Shown: piece by piece, positions 27,366 through 36,266 of the stretch | Position numbering within the stretch: position 1 is the first letter of the stretch | How the letters are laid out: each line of letters begins with the position of its first letter | Assembly: GCA_947500575.1 (NCBI GenBank) | Contig: CANMSI010000006.1 | Coordinates: forward strand, 124,001-188,000 | Origin: an uncultured Flavobacteriaceae bacterium | GTDB taxonomy: Bacteria; Bacteroidota; Bacteroidia; Flavobacteriales; Flavobacteriaceae | Length of the DNA: 64,000 nucleotides | Direction: 5' to 3' | Program-made: the position numbers and the translations under genes | The notes under the pieces: model-generated | Databases searched by the model: none | Told to the model about the DNA's origin: nothing | The model's input: the letters and a program-made list of their open reading frames with translations, nothing else

Positions 27366-28595
27366 TTGAAACTACGACTATCTTCACCTCCTACCAAAGT
27401 TTTAGAATCTAGTATTAAAATAACAGGCTCTAAAAGTGAGTCAAATAGACTGTTGCTTCTGCAGGCGTTATACCCGGCGATTTCTATTAAAAATCTTTCT
27501 AATTCAGACGATGCGCAAGTAATGAAGAAGGGATTGTCTATCAACCATGGAACGGTAGATATTCATCATGCGGGAACGGCTATGCGATTTTTAACAGCCT
27601 ATTTTGCTACCCAAGAGGGGAAAGAAGTGACTCTGACTGGGTCGCAACGGATGACTGAGCGTCCCATAAAAGTGCTAGTAGAGGCATTAAGATCTTTAGA
27701 AGCAGACATACACTATGAGCAAAAAGAAGGATATCCTCCAATTGCGATCAAAGGGAAAGTGTTAAGCAAGAATGAAGTGAGCTTACCAGCGAATATAAGC
27801 AGCCAGTATATCTCTGCTTTGCTTATGATTGCACCGCGTCTAAAGGAAGGGTTGAAAATGACTCTTATTGGAAAGATTACTTCAGTACCCTATATCAAAA
27901 TGACGTTAGCGCTCTTGGAACAGATAGGAGTCAGAACTTCTTTTGAGAAGAATGTAATTCAAGTACAGCCTCTAGTCCATACCGAAGAGAAAAGTATGGT
28001 GGTGGAGTCTGATTGGAGTTCTGCATCTTATTTTTATAGTATTGTAGCTTTAAGCGATGTTGGAACTCAGGTTGCGCTAAGCGCTTATAAAGAAAACAGC
28101 CTTCAAGGAGATAGCATTTTGGCAGAAATATATACAGCTTTTGGCGTTACAACTACTTTTAAAGAGCATCAGATTGTACTTCAAAAAGAACAACTCCATA
28201 CGACAACGCTTTTTGAATATGATCTGAGTAATGCACCAGATATTGCTCAGACCATTGCCGTTAGTTGTTTTGGATTGGGAATTGGATGTCATCTTACAGG
28301 ATTACATACCCTTAAAATTAAAGAGACAGACCGTTTAGAAGCATTGAAAACCGAACTCACTAAATTGGGGGCATCTATAAAAGTAAGTGGTATATCACTT
28401 ACTTTGCAGGCTTCTCACGAGTTTTTAGCCGAGGTTGGAATAGATACATATAATGATCATAGAATGGCAATGGCTTTTGCTCCTTTGGCCATGAAAACAC
28501 CCCTTATTGTGAATGACGCCGGAGTGGTTTCTAAGTCATATCCGGATTTTTGGAATGATCTTAAAAGTCTAAAATTTCAGATCAACACAATTTAA
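27366..28595 (+). CDS. aroA: 3-phosphoshikimate 1-carboxyvinyltransferase (EPSP synthase)
   Basis: A 409-residue EPSP synthase. The N-terminal block GSKSESNR binds phosphate, [15 protein letters not shown] matches the family GTAMRPL-type segment, and later blocks are [21 protein letters not shown] and [11 protein letters not shown]. It makes EPSP from shikimate-3-phosphate and PEP, between the DAHP synthase and chorismate mutase steps carried by the operon at 16172-20112. The start is TTG 27366; no ATG gives a complete N-terminus. It is separate from the aromatic operon and carries no aromatic leader peptide. Confidence 0.94.
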   Translation: MKLRLSSPPTKVLESSIKITGSKSESNRLLLLQALYPAISIKNLSNSDDAQVMKKGLSINHGTVDIHHAGTAMRFLTAYFATQEGKEVTLTGSQRMTERPIKVLVEALRSLEADIHYEQKEGYPPIAIKGKVLSKNEVSLPANISSQYISALLMIAPRLKEGLKMTLIGKITSVPYIKMTLALLEQIGVRTSFEKNVIQVQPLVHTEEKSMVVESDWSSASYFYSIVALSDVGTQVALSAYKENSLQGDSILAEIYTAFGVTTTFKEHQIVLQKEQLHTTTLFEYDLSNAPDIAQTIAVSCFGLGIGCHLTGLHTLKIKETDRLEALKTELTKLGASIKVSGISLTLQASHEFLAEVGIDTYNDHRMAMAFAPLAMKTPLIVNDAGVVSKSYPDFWNDLKSLKFQINTI

Positions 28596-28607
28596 TAGCT
28601 CTTTTAC

Positions 28608-28639
28608 TTGACATCCCCTATATCAGGGTTGTATATTTG
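28608..28639 (+). promoter_or_regulatory. Bacteroidota-type promoter for queA
   Basis: TTG (28608-28610) and an exact TAnnTTTG box, TATATTTG (28632-28639), are 21 nt apart. Transcription from about 28645 would give a short leader to ATG 28676. The in-frame TTG at 28637 falls inside the -7 box and so cannot be the start codon. Confidence 0.75.
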
Positions 28640-28675
28640 CTGCCGCAAAAATTAGTTAAAAAACACACCTTATCT

Positions 28676-29725
28676 ATGAAATTATCACACTTCAATTTTG
28701 AACTTCCAAGTGAATTATTAGCTGAATACCCTGCAGAAAATAGGGATGAATCTAAGCTTATGGTTATTCACAGAGAGACTGGAAAAATAGAACATAAGAT
28801 GTTTAAAGATCTTATTGACTATTTTGAAGAGGACGATGTGATGGTGTTAAACAATACCAAAGTATTTCCAGCGCGTCTTTATGGAAATAAGGAAAAAACG
28901 GGAGCTCGTATTGAAGTTTTCTTGTTGAGAGAATTGAACGAAGAACAACGTCTTTGGGATGTTTTGGTAGATCCAGCTAGAAAAATAAGAATTGGCAACA
29001 AACTGTATTTTGGCGAAGATGAAAACCTTGTCGCTGAGGTAATAGATAATACCACTTCTAGAGGACGTACTTTACGTTTCTTATACGATGGATCCTATAC
29101 TGATTTTAGAAGAAAGTTAAGAGAACTTGGAGAAACGCCCTTGCCAAAGTATATAAAGCGTTCTGTAGAAACATCGGATGAAGAGCGTTATCAAACCATA
29201 TATGCAAAACACGAAGGAGCCGTTGCCGCCCCTACTGCAGGTCTTCACTTTTCCAAACACCTATTAAAGAGATTGGAAATAAAAGGGGTAGATTTTGCAG
29301 AGCTTACATTGCATGTAGGTTTAGGAACTTTTAATCCAGTAGAGGTAGAAGACCTTTCCAAACATAAAATGGATAGTGAGGAATTGGTGATTGATGAAAA
29401 AGCAACAGATATTGTAAACAATGCAAAGAAAGAAAAGCGTAGAATATGTGCAGTTGGAACTACTGCAATGCGTGGTTTAGAAAGTGCAGTATCTTCGGAG
29501 CATACCTTAAATACCTTTGATGGTTGGACCAACAAATTTGTTTTTCCTCCTTATGAATTTAGTATTGCAAATTGTATGGTCACTAATTTTCATTTGCCAA
29601 AGTCAACACTTTTAATGATGGTGTCGGCATTCATGGGGCACGATCTTATGAAAAAGGCTTATAAAGAAGCTATTTTGGAAGGATATAAGTTCTATTCTTA
29701 TGGAGATGCCATGTTAATTATCTAA
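28676..29725 (+). CDS. queA: tRNA preQ1(34) S-adenosylmethionine ribosyltransferase-isomerase
   Basis: A 349-residue QueA. It begins with the family N-terminus [11 protein letters not shown], followed by [24 protein letters not shown] (about residue 180), [11 protein letters not shown] and the C-terminal [17 protein letters not shown]. It transfers and rearranges the ribosyl group of SAM onto preQ1 in tRNA, the penultimate queuosine step. ATG 28676 is chosen because the promoter box lies just upstream. Confidence 0.96.
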   Translation: MKLSHFNFELPSELLAEYPAENRDESKLMVIHRETGKIEHKMFKDLIDYFEEDDVMVLNNTKVFPARLYGNKEKTGARIEVFLLRELNEEQRLWDVLVDPARKIRIGNKLYFGEDENLVAEVIDNTTSRGRTLRFLYDGSYTDFRRKLRELGETPLPKYIKRSVETSDEERYQTIYAKHEGAVAAPTAGLHFSKHLLKRLEIKGVDFAELTLHVGLGTFNPVEVEDLSKHKMDSEELVIDEKATDIVNNAKKEKRRICAVGTTAMRGLESAVSSEHTLNTFDGWTNKFVFPPYEFSIANCMVTNFHLPKSTLLMMVSAFMGHDLMKKAYKEAILEGYKFYSYGDAMLII

Positions 29726-29753
29726 AATAAGATTTTCATTAAATAAAATAGAG

Positions 29754-29797
29754 TCCCGTCTGTTTCCACTATATAGGATTGCAAGACGGGATTTTTT
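29754..29797 (+). terminator. Terminator of queA
   Basis: TCCCGTCT (29754-29761) pairs with AGACGGGA (29784-29791), followed by six T residues. It lies 28 nt after the queA stop. Its loop and right arm overlap the -33 region of the next promoter. Confidence 0.82.
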
Positions 29798-29810
29798 ATA
29801 GCTACCTTTG
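29779..29810 (+). promoter_or_regulatory. Bacteroidota-type promoter overlapping the rlmN start
   Basis: TTG (29779-29781) and an exact -7 box TACCTTTG (29803-29810) are 21 nt apart. The GTG start of rlmN is at 29815, only 4 nt after the box, so the transcript would have little or no leader. Confidence 0.68.
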
Positions 29811-29814
29811 AACT

Positions 29815-30858
29815 GTGGACTCAATAAAAAAGAAAGATATACGCAAGTTGAGCAAAGAAGATTTGCGCAATTTTTTTGTTGCCCAAGGAGACAAAGCTTT
29901 TCGTGGCAATCAGGTATATGAGTGGCTGTGGCAGAAAGGCGCGCATAGTTTTAATGCCATGACCAATATTTCCAAAGAAACACGCTTTCTTTTAGATACT
30001 TATTTTGTGATTAACCATATTGCGGTAGATCAAATGCAACGCAGTTCTGATGGTACCATAAAAAATGCAGTGCGTTTGCATGATGGACTCATAGTAGAAT
30101 CAGTATTAATTCCTACGAAGTCTAGAACAACAGCCTGTGTGTCGAGCCAGGTGGGATGTAGCTTGGATTGCAAATTTTGCGCTACTTCTCGCTTAAAACG
30201 AATGCGAAACCTAAACCCCGATGAGATTTATGATCAGGTAATAGCCATTGATAAGGAGAGTCGTTTGTATTTTGATCGCCCTTTGAGTAATATTGTTTTC
30301 ATGGGGATGGGAGAACCTTTAATGAACTATAACAACGTTCTAAAAGCAATTGATAAAATTACTTCCTCGGAAGGACTAAAAATGTCTCCCAAACGAATTA
30401 CGGTTTCTACCTCTGGAGTGCCTAAGATGATTAGAAAGATGGCAGATGAAGAAGTGAAATTCAAATTAGCAGTTTCTTTACATTCCGCTATAGATGAAAT
30501 ACGCACCTCCATAATGCCGTTCAATGCTACTTTTCCCTTAGCAGATTTAAGAGAGGCATTGCAATATTGGTATCAGAAAACCAAAAGTAGAATCACCTAT
30601 GAATATGTTGTTTGGAAAGGAATAAATGACACTCAAACAGATGTAAATGCTTTGATAGATTTTTGCAAGTTTGCACCTTCTAAAGTGAATCTAATAGAAT
30701 ACAATCCAATAGATGATGGAACCTTTCAGCAGGCCTCAGATGCTGCCATTAATATGTATGTAAAAGGACTAGAACGCAAGGGAATCACGGTTACGGTAAG
30801 AAGATCTCGCGGAAAAGATATAGACGCTGCTTGCGGACAATTAGCGAATAAGTCGTAA
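29815..30858 (+). CDS. rlmN: 23S rRNA (adenine-2503-C2)-methyltransferase, radical SAM
   Basis: A 347-residue RlmN. The radical-SAM CxxxCxxC motif is C115, C119, C122. The mCys position near the C-terminus is C340 (AACGQLA). FMGMGEPLMNYNNV is the GEPL block, and the N-terminal segment GDKAFRGNQVYEWLW is typical. It methylates A2503 of 23S rRNA and A37 of some tRNAs. The start codon is GTG 29815; the family N-terminus lines up there. The promoter box 4 nt upstream suggests a leaderless mRNA. Confidence 0.95.
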   Translation: MDSIKKKDIRKLSKEDLRNFFVAQGDKAFRGNQVYEWLWQKGAHSFNAMTNISKETRFLLDTYFVINHIAVDQMQRSSDGTIKNAVRLHDGLIVESVLIPTKSRTTACVSSQVGCSLDCKFCATSRLKRMRNLNPDEIYDQVIAIDKESRLYFDRPLSNIVFMGMGEPLMNYNNVLKAIDKITSSEGLKMSPKRITVSTSGVPKMIRKMADEEVKFKLAVSLHSAIDEIRTSIMPFNATFPLADLREALQYWYQKTKSRITYEYVVWKGINDTQTDVNALIDFCKFAPSKVNLIEYNPIDDGTFQQASDAAINMYVKGLERKGITVTVRRSRGKDIDAACGQLANKS

Positions 30859-30948
30859 GGAGTGGTTTTTTGCTTTTATGAAGCTTTCATTGAAAGGCTT
30901 TATTCCCCTTGTTATTTTCATTAAATTTACCATCCAGATTAATCCGTG

Positions 30949-30962
30949 CCGATAACTATCGG
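30949..30962. repeat. Short palindrome CCGATAACTATCGG
   Basis: A perfect 14-nt palindrome around AC, identical in core to the 18-nt palindrome inside repeat copy D (7347-7364). It lies just upstream of the polyprenyl synthetase start. It is not followed by a T run, so it does not look like a terminator. Confidence 0.6.
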
Positions 30963-30981
30963 GGATAGGAAATTGGTAGAT

Positions 30982-31959
30982 GTGAAAGTCGTAGCTCAAA
31001 TAAAAGAACCGGTAGAAAAGGAAATGGAACTTTTTGAAAAAAAGTTCCATGACTCCATGTCCTCAAAAGTAGCCCTGCTCAATAGAATTACCCACTACAT
31101 CGTAAACCGAAAGGGCAAGCAAATGCGTCCTATGTTTATTTTCTTGGTAGCAAAATTGCTCAATGACGGAGAAGTGAATGAGCGAACTTATAGAGGAGCT
31201 GCTATTATTGAGTTAACGCATACGGCTAGTTTGGTCCATGACGATATTGTAGACGAGAGTAGTAAAAGAAGAGGTTTCTTTTCTATAAATGCCCTTTGGA
31301 AAAATAAGATTGCTGTTTTGGTAGGGGATTATCTATTTGCGAAAGGCTTATTACTTCCATTAGAGCATGACGATTTTGATTTACTTAAGATTTTTTCAAA
31401 TGCAGTACGAGAAATGAGCGAAGGGGAGTTACTGCAGATGGAAAAAGCAAGACGTTTGGATATCACAGAGGAGGTATACTATGATGTGATTAGACAAAAA
31501 ACAGCAACCCTGATTGCCGCTTGCTGCAGCATTGGTGCCTGTGCAGTAAAACCTAATACGGATCATGTAGAAGTCTTTAGAAAGTTTGGAGAATTAATTG
31601 GAATGGCCTTTCAAATCAAAGATGATCTATTTGACTATGGAGAAGCGAAAATTGGAAAACCTACGGGGATTGATATTAAAGAACAAAAAATGACACTGCC
31701 ACTTATTTATGTGTTGAATAATTGTGCTACAGATGAACGCAAATGGCTCATAAACTCTATAAAGAATCACAATAAGAATAAAAAAAGAGTAAAGGAGGTA
31801 ATCCATTTTGTAAAGGAAAAAGGAGGACTTAGCTATGCAGAGGGTAAAATGAATGCATTTAAAACGGAAGCACTTGCTCTTTTGGAAGCGTATCCAGATT
31901 CGGACTATAAGAGTTCTCTTGAACTAATGGTGAACTATGTAGTAGATCGAAAAAAATGA
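30982..31959 (+). CDS. Polyprenyl (octaprenyl-type) diphosphate synthase
   Basis: A trans-isoprenyl diphosphate synthase of about 325 residues. Both Asp-rich metal sites are present: the first as LVHDDIVDES and the second as QIKDDLFDYGE; GKQMRPMFIF matches the substrate-binding segment. It likely makes the side chain of the respiratory quinone (menaquinone in this group). GTG 30982 is preferred because the protein then starts KVVAQIKEPVEKEMELFEKKF, typical of flavobacterial members. The frame is open further up to GTG 30946, but that stretch contains a repeated palindrome. Exact chain length cannot be predicted. Confidence 0.9.
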   Translation: MKVVAQIKEPVEKEMELFEKKFHDSMSSKVALLNRITHYIVNRKGKQMRPMFIFLVAKLLNDGEVNERTYRGAAIIELTHTASLVHDDIVDESSKRRGFFSINALWKNKIAVLVGDYLFAKGLLLPLEHDDFDLLKIFSNAVREMSEGELLQMEKARRLDITEEVYYDVIRQKTATLIAACCSIGACAVKPNTDHVEVFRKFGELIGMAFQIKDDLFDYGEAKIGKPTGIDIKEQKMTLPLIYVLNNCATDERKWLINSIKNHNKNKKRVKEVIHFVKEKGGLSYAEGKMNAFKTEALALLEAYPDSDYKSSLELMVNYVVDRKK

Positions 31960-32021
31960 TTTTTAAATAGCTGACTGTCAGTAATTTTTAAATTTTTTCA
32001 AAAAAAATATACCCTCTAGGC

Positions 32022-32045
32022 AACTAATTTTAATAGAGTGTCGTC
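32022..32045 (+). promoter_or_regulatory. Candidate ECF-type promoter upstream of the sigma factor gene
   Basis: AAC (32022-32024, within GGCAACT) and CGTC (32042-32045, within TCGTCT) are 17 nt apart. This is the AAC-N16/17-CGTC pattern recognised by many ECF sigma factors. It lies about 30 nt upstream of an ECF sigma gene, which suggests autoregulation. Confidence 0.55.
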
Positions 32046-32074
32046 TTTATACATAGAAGCCAATATCAAAACAC

Positions 32075-32638
32075 TTGAAGATCATTACTTTTTATAATAG
32101 CGAGAAACATCTGATTAAGAAAGCGGTATCAGGAAACCCAGAAGCGCAGCAACAGATCTATTCAAAATATGCACCTAAGATGCTCAGTGTATGCAGACAA
32201 TACATTAAAGATCTTCAGTTTGCAGAAGATGTAATGATTAACGGATTTGTAAAGGTGTTTCAACATTTAGAATCATTTAGAGGAGATGGAAGTTTTGAAG
32301 GTTGGATTCGTCGTATTATGATCCGTGAATCAATCTCCTATCTTCGAAAAAAACAATTTGTTGTTTTTGATGATGAACTTTATGAAAACAATACAACAAA
32401 CCACACTTCTATTTCTACAGAAATGGATGTAGAACATATACAATTGTTAATTGACAAATTACCAGAAGGGTATAAAATGGTTTTTGTGCTCTATGCAGTG
32501 GAAGGATATAAGCATGCGGAGATAGCAAAAATGCTGCAGATATCAGAGAGTACATCCAAATCACAATTGTTTAAAGCAAGGCGGATGTTGCAAGAAAAAT
32601 TAAAAGAACAAAACATTTTAAGTTATGGCACCCATTAA
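32075..32638 (+). CDS. ECF-family RNA polymerase sigma factor
   Basis: A 187-residue sigma-70 family ECF factor. Region 2 (about residues 20-90) includes PKMLSVCRQYIKDLQFAEDVMINGFVKVF and GSFEGWIRRIMIRESISYLR. Region 4 (about 125-180) has LPEGYKMVFVLYAVEGYKHAEIAKMLQISESTSKSQLFKARRML. The TTG 32075 start gives the usual N-terminus for flavobacterial ECF factors. The last 14 nt overlap the next gene, a likely membrane anti-sigma factor. A candidate promoter of ECF type lies upstream. Confidence 0.9.
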   Translation: MKIITFYNSEKHLIKKAVSGNPEAQQQIYSKYAPKMLSVCRQYIKDLQFAEDVMINGFVKVFQHLESFRGDGSFEGWIRRIMIRESISYLRKKQFVVFDDELYENNTTNHTSISTEMDVEHIQLLIDKLPEGYKMVFVLYAVEGYKHAEIAKMLQISESTSKSQLFKARRMLQEKLKEQNILSYGTH

Positions 32639-33401
32639 GTTTGAGGAACATATAAAGGAGAAGTTAGATGCGCGCGAGATTAAACCCTCTGATGCTAGTT
32701 GGAATACTATTTCAGATCGTTTATCAACATCAGAGAAGCCAAGAAAGAAAGGATATTTTTGGTATGGAATTGCGGCAAGTTTTATTGGTTTATTATTGAT
32801 CTCTATTCTTTATTTCAATAAAAAAGAACAGCAAGATCCCAAAGCAACTGAAATGGTAACTTCGCCAGCATCTGAGGAGCAACCTAAAGAGTCGGTTATT
32901 AAAAAAGACATACTGGTTCCTACTGAATTTCAAGAAGAAGTTGTAGTGCAGACAGATAAGAAACCTTCAATAAAAACACAACCCAAAGAGGAGAATGTGG
33001 TTAATGCATCTGCAACGGAGCAATCTTATAAGGATTTAGAGAAAAATACAGGAGATTTAGACAAAATAGCGATACATGATAATACCTTAGAAAAGGAAGT
33101 GGTAAAAACGCCTACAGAAGTTGCAATAGAAGCTAAAATTGCTGAGGTAATTGCCCAGGTAGAACAAAAAGATGGAACTTCTGAGGAAATGACCGATTTA
33201 GAAGTGGACTCCCTTTTGCGAAAAGCACAAAGAGAATTACTAACTAATAAGCTGTTTAGAGCAGATAATTCGGTAGATGCCAAAGCCTTACTAGCAGAGG
33301 CGGAAGGGGAGTTGGATAGATCTTTACGAGATCAGTTATTCGATGCTCTTAAAACAGGATATCTAAAGGTTAGAACAGCTGTTGCCGACAGAAATAATTA
33401 A
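32625..33401 (+). CDS. Membrane protein, candidate anti-sigma factor
   Basis: A 258-residue protein with a short N-terminal cytoplasmic part, a single membrane segment (YFWYGIAASFIGLLLISILYF, about residues 43-63) and a charged periplasmic region rich in Glu, Lys and Val. The layout and the 14-nt overlap with an ECF sigma gene point to an anti-sigma factor, but I see no zinc-binding anti-sigma motif. It may bind the sigma factor through its first 40 residues. This is inference from position and topology. Confidence 0.65.
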   Translation: MAPIKFEEHIKEKLDAREIKPSDASWNTISDRLSTSEKPRKKGYFWYGIAASFIGLLLISILYFNKKEQQDPKATEMVTSPASEEQPKESVIKKDILVPTEFQEEVVVQTDKKPSIKTQPKEENVVNASATEQSYKDLEKNTGDLDKIAIHDNTLEKEVVKTPTEVAIEAKIAEVIAQVEQKDGTSEEMTDLEVDSLLRKAQRELLTNKLFRADNSVDAKALLAEAEGELDRSLRDQLFDALKTGYLKVRTAVADRNN

Positions 33402-33571
33402 TCCAATCATAGTTTATTCATCAATTAAAAAGCCCCCTTTTCTTTGAGGGAAAGGGAAAGTACAATCAAAAATCATCAATCATTAATTAATCAAGTCTTA
33501 CATCCAGCGCTCTGTTATAGCATAGGATATGGTATAACGGAGGCGGGGGTAGGAGAAAAATCAAAAGAATT

Positions 33572-34651
33572 ATGAGAATCATTAGTTTATATCTTGCCGT
33601 TTTACTCATGTCACTTATTGCACACAGTTTACAGGCTCAGGATGAAAATTATCAGCAAAAAATAAAGGTGCTTCAGGAGCAGAAAGCACGTATTACTGCA
33701 CAGGAAAAGGAGGCGTTGAAAATTGAAATTAAGGATATTAATAAACGTTTGGATGCTAAGAAAATTTCTGAAGAAGAGGCTAAAAACTTAAAAGAAGCGG
33801 CTGCTGTGAAAAGAGCTGCAAATATTGAAAACAGAATAGCTATTCTAGATAATGAAATTGCATTGTTAGAGCGCAATGAAGGCAAGTGGCTAGAACTTGG
33901 ACAACAAGACACAACCAAGGTTACATGGCAACTGGGGATTGATTTTAGTGGCAAGGATAAGTCAGGATTTATTTGGAATGAAAAACAACAATGGAGACGC
34001 GATATTAAGTATGATAGACGCACTTATTCGGATTTGGTAATGGCAATAGGGTTTAACAATGCCATTGTGGATGGCCAATCCTTGGACGACTCTCCATACA
34101 AAATAGGTGGAAGCCGTTTCTTTGAACTGGGTTGGGCTTGGCGAACAAGAGTCTTTAAGAATACTAATTTTATGCGTTTTCATTATGGAGTATCTTTTCA
34201 ATTCAATGGTTTAAAACCAAAAGGCAATCAAATTTTTGTCTCTGAAGATGGACAAACGCAATTGGAGGAGTTTGAATTTGATCTAAGAAAATCTAAATTC
34301 CGAATGGACAATCTTGTATTTCCAGTTCATTTTGAATTTGGACCCTCTAAAGTCAAAGAAACGGAAAAAAAGATTCGTTATTCATTGCATAATCAGTTCC
34401 GAATTGGTGTTGGGGGATATGGAGGTTTTAATATAGGGAACCGCCAAAAACTAAAGTATACTAGAAATGGAGAGCGTGTCAAAGAAAAGCTTAAAAGAGA
34501 TTATAATACATCAGATTTGGTATATGGTTTAAGCGCGTATGCTGGTTTTGGCGATACTGTTTTGTATATGAAATATGATCTTAGTCCTATCTTTCAAGAT
34601 GCTGCTGTAGAGCAAAACAATATCTCTTTAGGATTGCGATTCGATTTGTAA
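33572..34651 (+). CDS. Secreted coiled-coil / outer-membrane beta-barrel-like protein
   Basis: A 359-residue protein with a signal peptide (cleavage near HSLQAQ). A charged coiled-coil region follows (about residues 25-110, rich in Lys/Glu/Ile, e.g. KEALKIEIKDINKRLDAK). A C-terminal part of alternating strands ends in NNISLGLRFDL, a typical outer-membrane barrel end. It follows the sigma/anti-sigma pair by 170 nt and may be a target of that sigma factor. No specific family is recognised. Confidence 0.72.
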   Translation: MRIISLYLAVLLMSLIAHSLQAQDENYQQKIKVLQEQKARITAQEKEALKIEIKDINKRLDAKKISEEEAKNLKEAAAVKRAANIENRIAILDNEIALLERNEGKWLELGQQDTTKVTWQLGIDFSGKDKSGFIWNEKQQWRRDIKYDRRTYSDLVMAIGFNNAIVDGQSLDDSPYKIGGSRFFELGWAWRTRVFKNTNFMRFHYGVSFQFNGLKPKGNQIFVSEDGQTQLEEFEFDLRKSKFRMDNLVFPVHFEFGPSKVKETEKKIRYSLHNQFRIGVGGYGGFNIGNRQKLKYTRNGERVKEKLKRDYNTSDLVYGLSAYAGFGDTVLYMKYDLSPIFQDAAVEQNNISLGLRFDL

Positions 34652-34663
34652 GCTAGCCATTAA

Positions 34664-34704
34664 ATAATCCGAGTGTTCTCTTTTAAGATGAGCTCTCGGA
34701 TTAT
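34664..34704. terminator. Hairpin between convergent genes
   Basis: ATAATCCGAG (34664-34673) pairs perfectly with CTCGGATTAT (34695-34704), a 10-bp stem around a 21-nt loop. It lies between the stops at 34651 (+) and 34709 (-) and can serve both directions. T runs are short. Confidence 0.6.
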
Positions 34705-34708
34705 AAGT

Positions 34709-35599
34709 TTATTCATGGAATTGTTTTAAATCGGTACTTTTAAACGTCCATTCCGGAGTCTTTAGTTCTTCATCAATTTCTGAAAGCTTATACCAAGGGC
34801 TTAAATTTTTGTTTTGCGGGTTATGTAGAAGTTGTATTTCTTGCGCAGGCATATAACTTTGAGCAAGAAGAAAGATTTTTTCTTTTGTTGTTTTATGGAT
34901 AGCTACATCTACAATGATCACCGCATGTCCGGGAAAACCTCCTTGGATAAAAACATCTCCAATGACGAGTTCGTTAATGGGTTTTTCCTGCATTTCTTTC
35001 GATAAGGAAGACGTACCTGCGTAGCTAAAAATAATTTCTAGGTACTGCCAAAAGATATCTGGATTGTTTGCCGCTGTTGTTTTTTGTTTCCACTGAACGG
35101 TATTTCCTTGAACTGAAATTCGTTTTCCTTTGATCCATTCAGAATAGTCTACTCTAAAACCATTGGTAAAGTTAAATTGAATATCCTTATATCTTTTCTG
35201 TTCATATAAATATGCTGCTCGCAAGCGCATTATAGCATCTGCGCATTGATGTAAGTTGCGCTTACCAATGGGAAGATCAATAACAGCTGCATAAACACCA
35301 TAATTTGGTTTTACTTCTCCATTGTAATACTTCACCTCAGAATTTGGGGTTTTAAGTGGTAAATTCCGTAAATAGGAAGCAAAAGACATGCTGTCCGTTT
35401 CCATCCTATAAAAATCTCTTGGAGTGTTGAAACGAGCTTGAATGGTAGTTCCTTCTTGGTTTATGGATAGATGCGGAAGCATTGAGGTTTGTTCAGCATC
35501 TTCTCTTGTTTTTTTTGAGGTAGAAGAAGAGCCTTGTCCACATGCCTTCAGTAACATGGACAATACTACGATGACAAACAAGGCTCTCTTCATAAACAA
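34709..35599 (-). CDS. DUF4846 domain lipoprotein
   Basis: A 296-residue protein with a lipoprotein signal (lipobox LLKAC, Cys near residue 20) and a DUF4846 domain. Blocks seen are YAAVIDLPIGKRNLHQCADAIMRLRAAYLY and a C-terminal GDVFIQGGFPGHAVIIVDVA, which resembles a papain-like fold with His in the second part. The function is not known. An in-frame ATG two codons downstream (35591-35593) may be the true start. Confidence 0.82.
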   Translation of the reverse strand: MFMKRALFVIVVLSMLLKACGQGSSSTSKKTREDAEQTSMLPHLSINQEGTTIQARFNTPRDFYRMETDSMSFASYLRNLPLKTPNSEVKYYNGEVKPNYGVYAAVIDLPIGKRNLHQCADAIMRLRAAYLYEQKRYKDIQFNFTNGFRVDYSEWIKGKRISVQGNTVQWKQKTTAANNPDIFWQYLEIIFSYAGTSSLSKEMQEKPINELVIGDVFIQGGFPGHAVIIVDVAIHKTTKEKIFLLAQSYMPAQEIQLLHNPQNKNLSPWYKLSEIDEELKTPEWTFKSTDLKQFHE

Positions 35600-35620
35600 C
35601 CAACTAAATAGTTCTATATT

Positions 35621-36226
35621 TTATAATAATTCAAAAGATACGCTAACTCCATATTGTTTGGAGTTCAATGCAGCGTTGTAGTATAGAGATTCGTTCAAAA
35701 TCTTATAGTTACTATCACTTATGCTGACTGCCTTGCCTACATTTCTACCTAATTTTTTTGCAATCGCTTCTGCCTTATTTTTAGCATCTTCAAATGCTGC
35801 TTTTGCATAAGTAGCAGTTTGTTCATTGGATAGCTCTGCTTTGGAAGTGATATCGGATTTTGTGACACCAATTGATTTTACAGATAGGATCTTTTTTACC
35901 ATTTCTAATGAGGTAGTTGTGTACACTAGTATAGTACCTTCTTTTTCGTACCCCACTAGTGCATAGGCTAGGGCGTCTTCTTTTATAGCGTTGGCTGGAA
36001 TACCAGCCTTCTCTAGCTTTTCTAGATAATTTGATTTGATCTCCTCAAAAGTCATGCGCTCATATTCATAGTACACGTTGTTGAGGCTAAGGATCATTTT
36101 GACCGTATATTCTGGCGCAACAGTATATTGGTGCACCCCACTTACCTTAATTGTATTTGGTACTTCTTGGGCAAATACGCCCATGGTCAGTACTAAAAAG
36201 ACTATGGAAGTCATTATTTTTTTCAT
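35621..36226 (-). CDS. SIMPL (DUF541) domain periplasmic protein
   Basis: A 201-residue protein with a signal peptide (MKKIMTSIVFLVLTMGVFAQ) and one SIMPL/DUF541 domain (IKVSGVHQYTVAPEYTVKMILSLNNVYYEY; TSKAELSNEQTATYAKAAFEDAKNKAEAIAKKLG). ATG at 36224-36226 is chosen because it starts the signal peptide. SIMPL proteins are often oligomeric envelope proteins of unknown role. Its upstream neighbour is a paralogue without signal peptide. Confidence 0.85.
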   Translation of the reverse strand: MKKIMTSIVFLVLTMGVFAQEVPNTIKVSGVHQYTVAPEYTVKMILSLNNVYYEYERMTFEEIKSNYLEKLEKAGIPANAIKEDALAYALVGYEKEGTILVYTTTSLEMVKKILSVKSIGVTKSDITSKAELSNEQTATYAKAAFEDAKNKAEAIAKKLGRNVGKAVSISDSNYKILNESLYYNAALNSKQYGVSVSFELL

Positions 36227-36266
36227 CGTTTTACATTTTATAATTGTATTCAATTTTACTTTGTTA

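Noticed and set aside
30946-30981. GTG extension of the polyprenyl synthetase
   Set aside because: The extension is mostly encoded by a repeated palindrome and is not typical of the family.
33430-33460. C-rich/G-rich hairpin between the anti-sigma gene and the barrel-like gene
   Set aside because: CCCTTT/AAAGGG can pair, but there is no T run on the plus strand and the stem is weak, so a terminator call is not supported.
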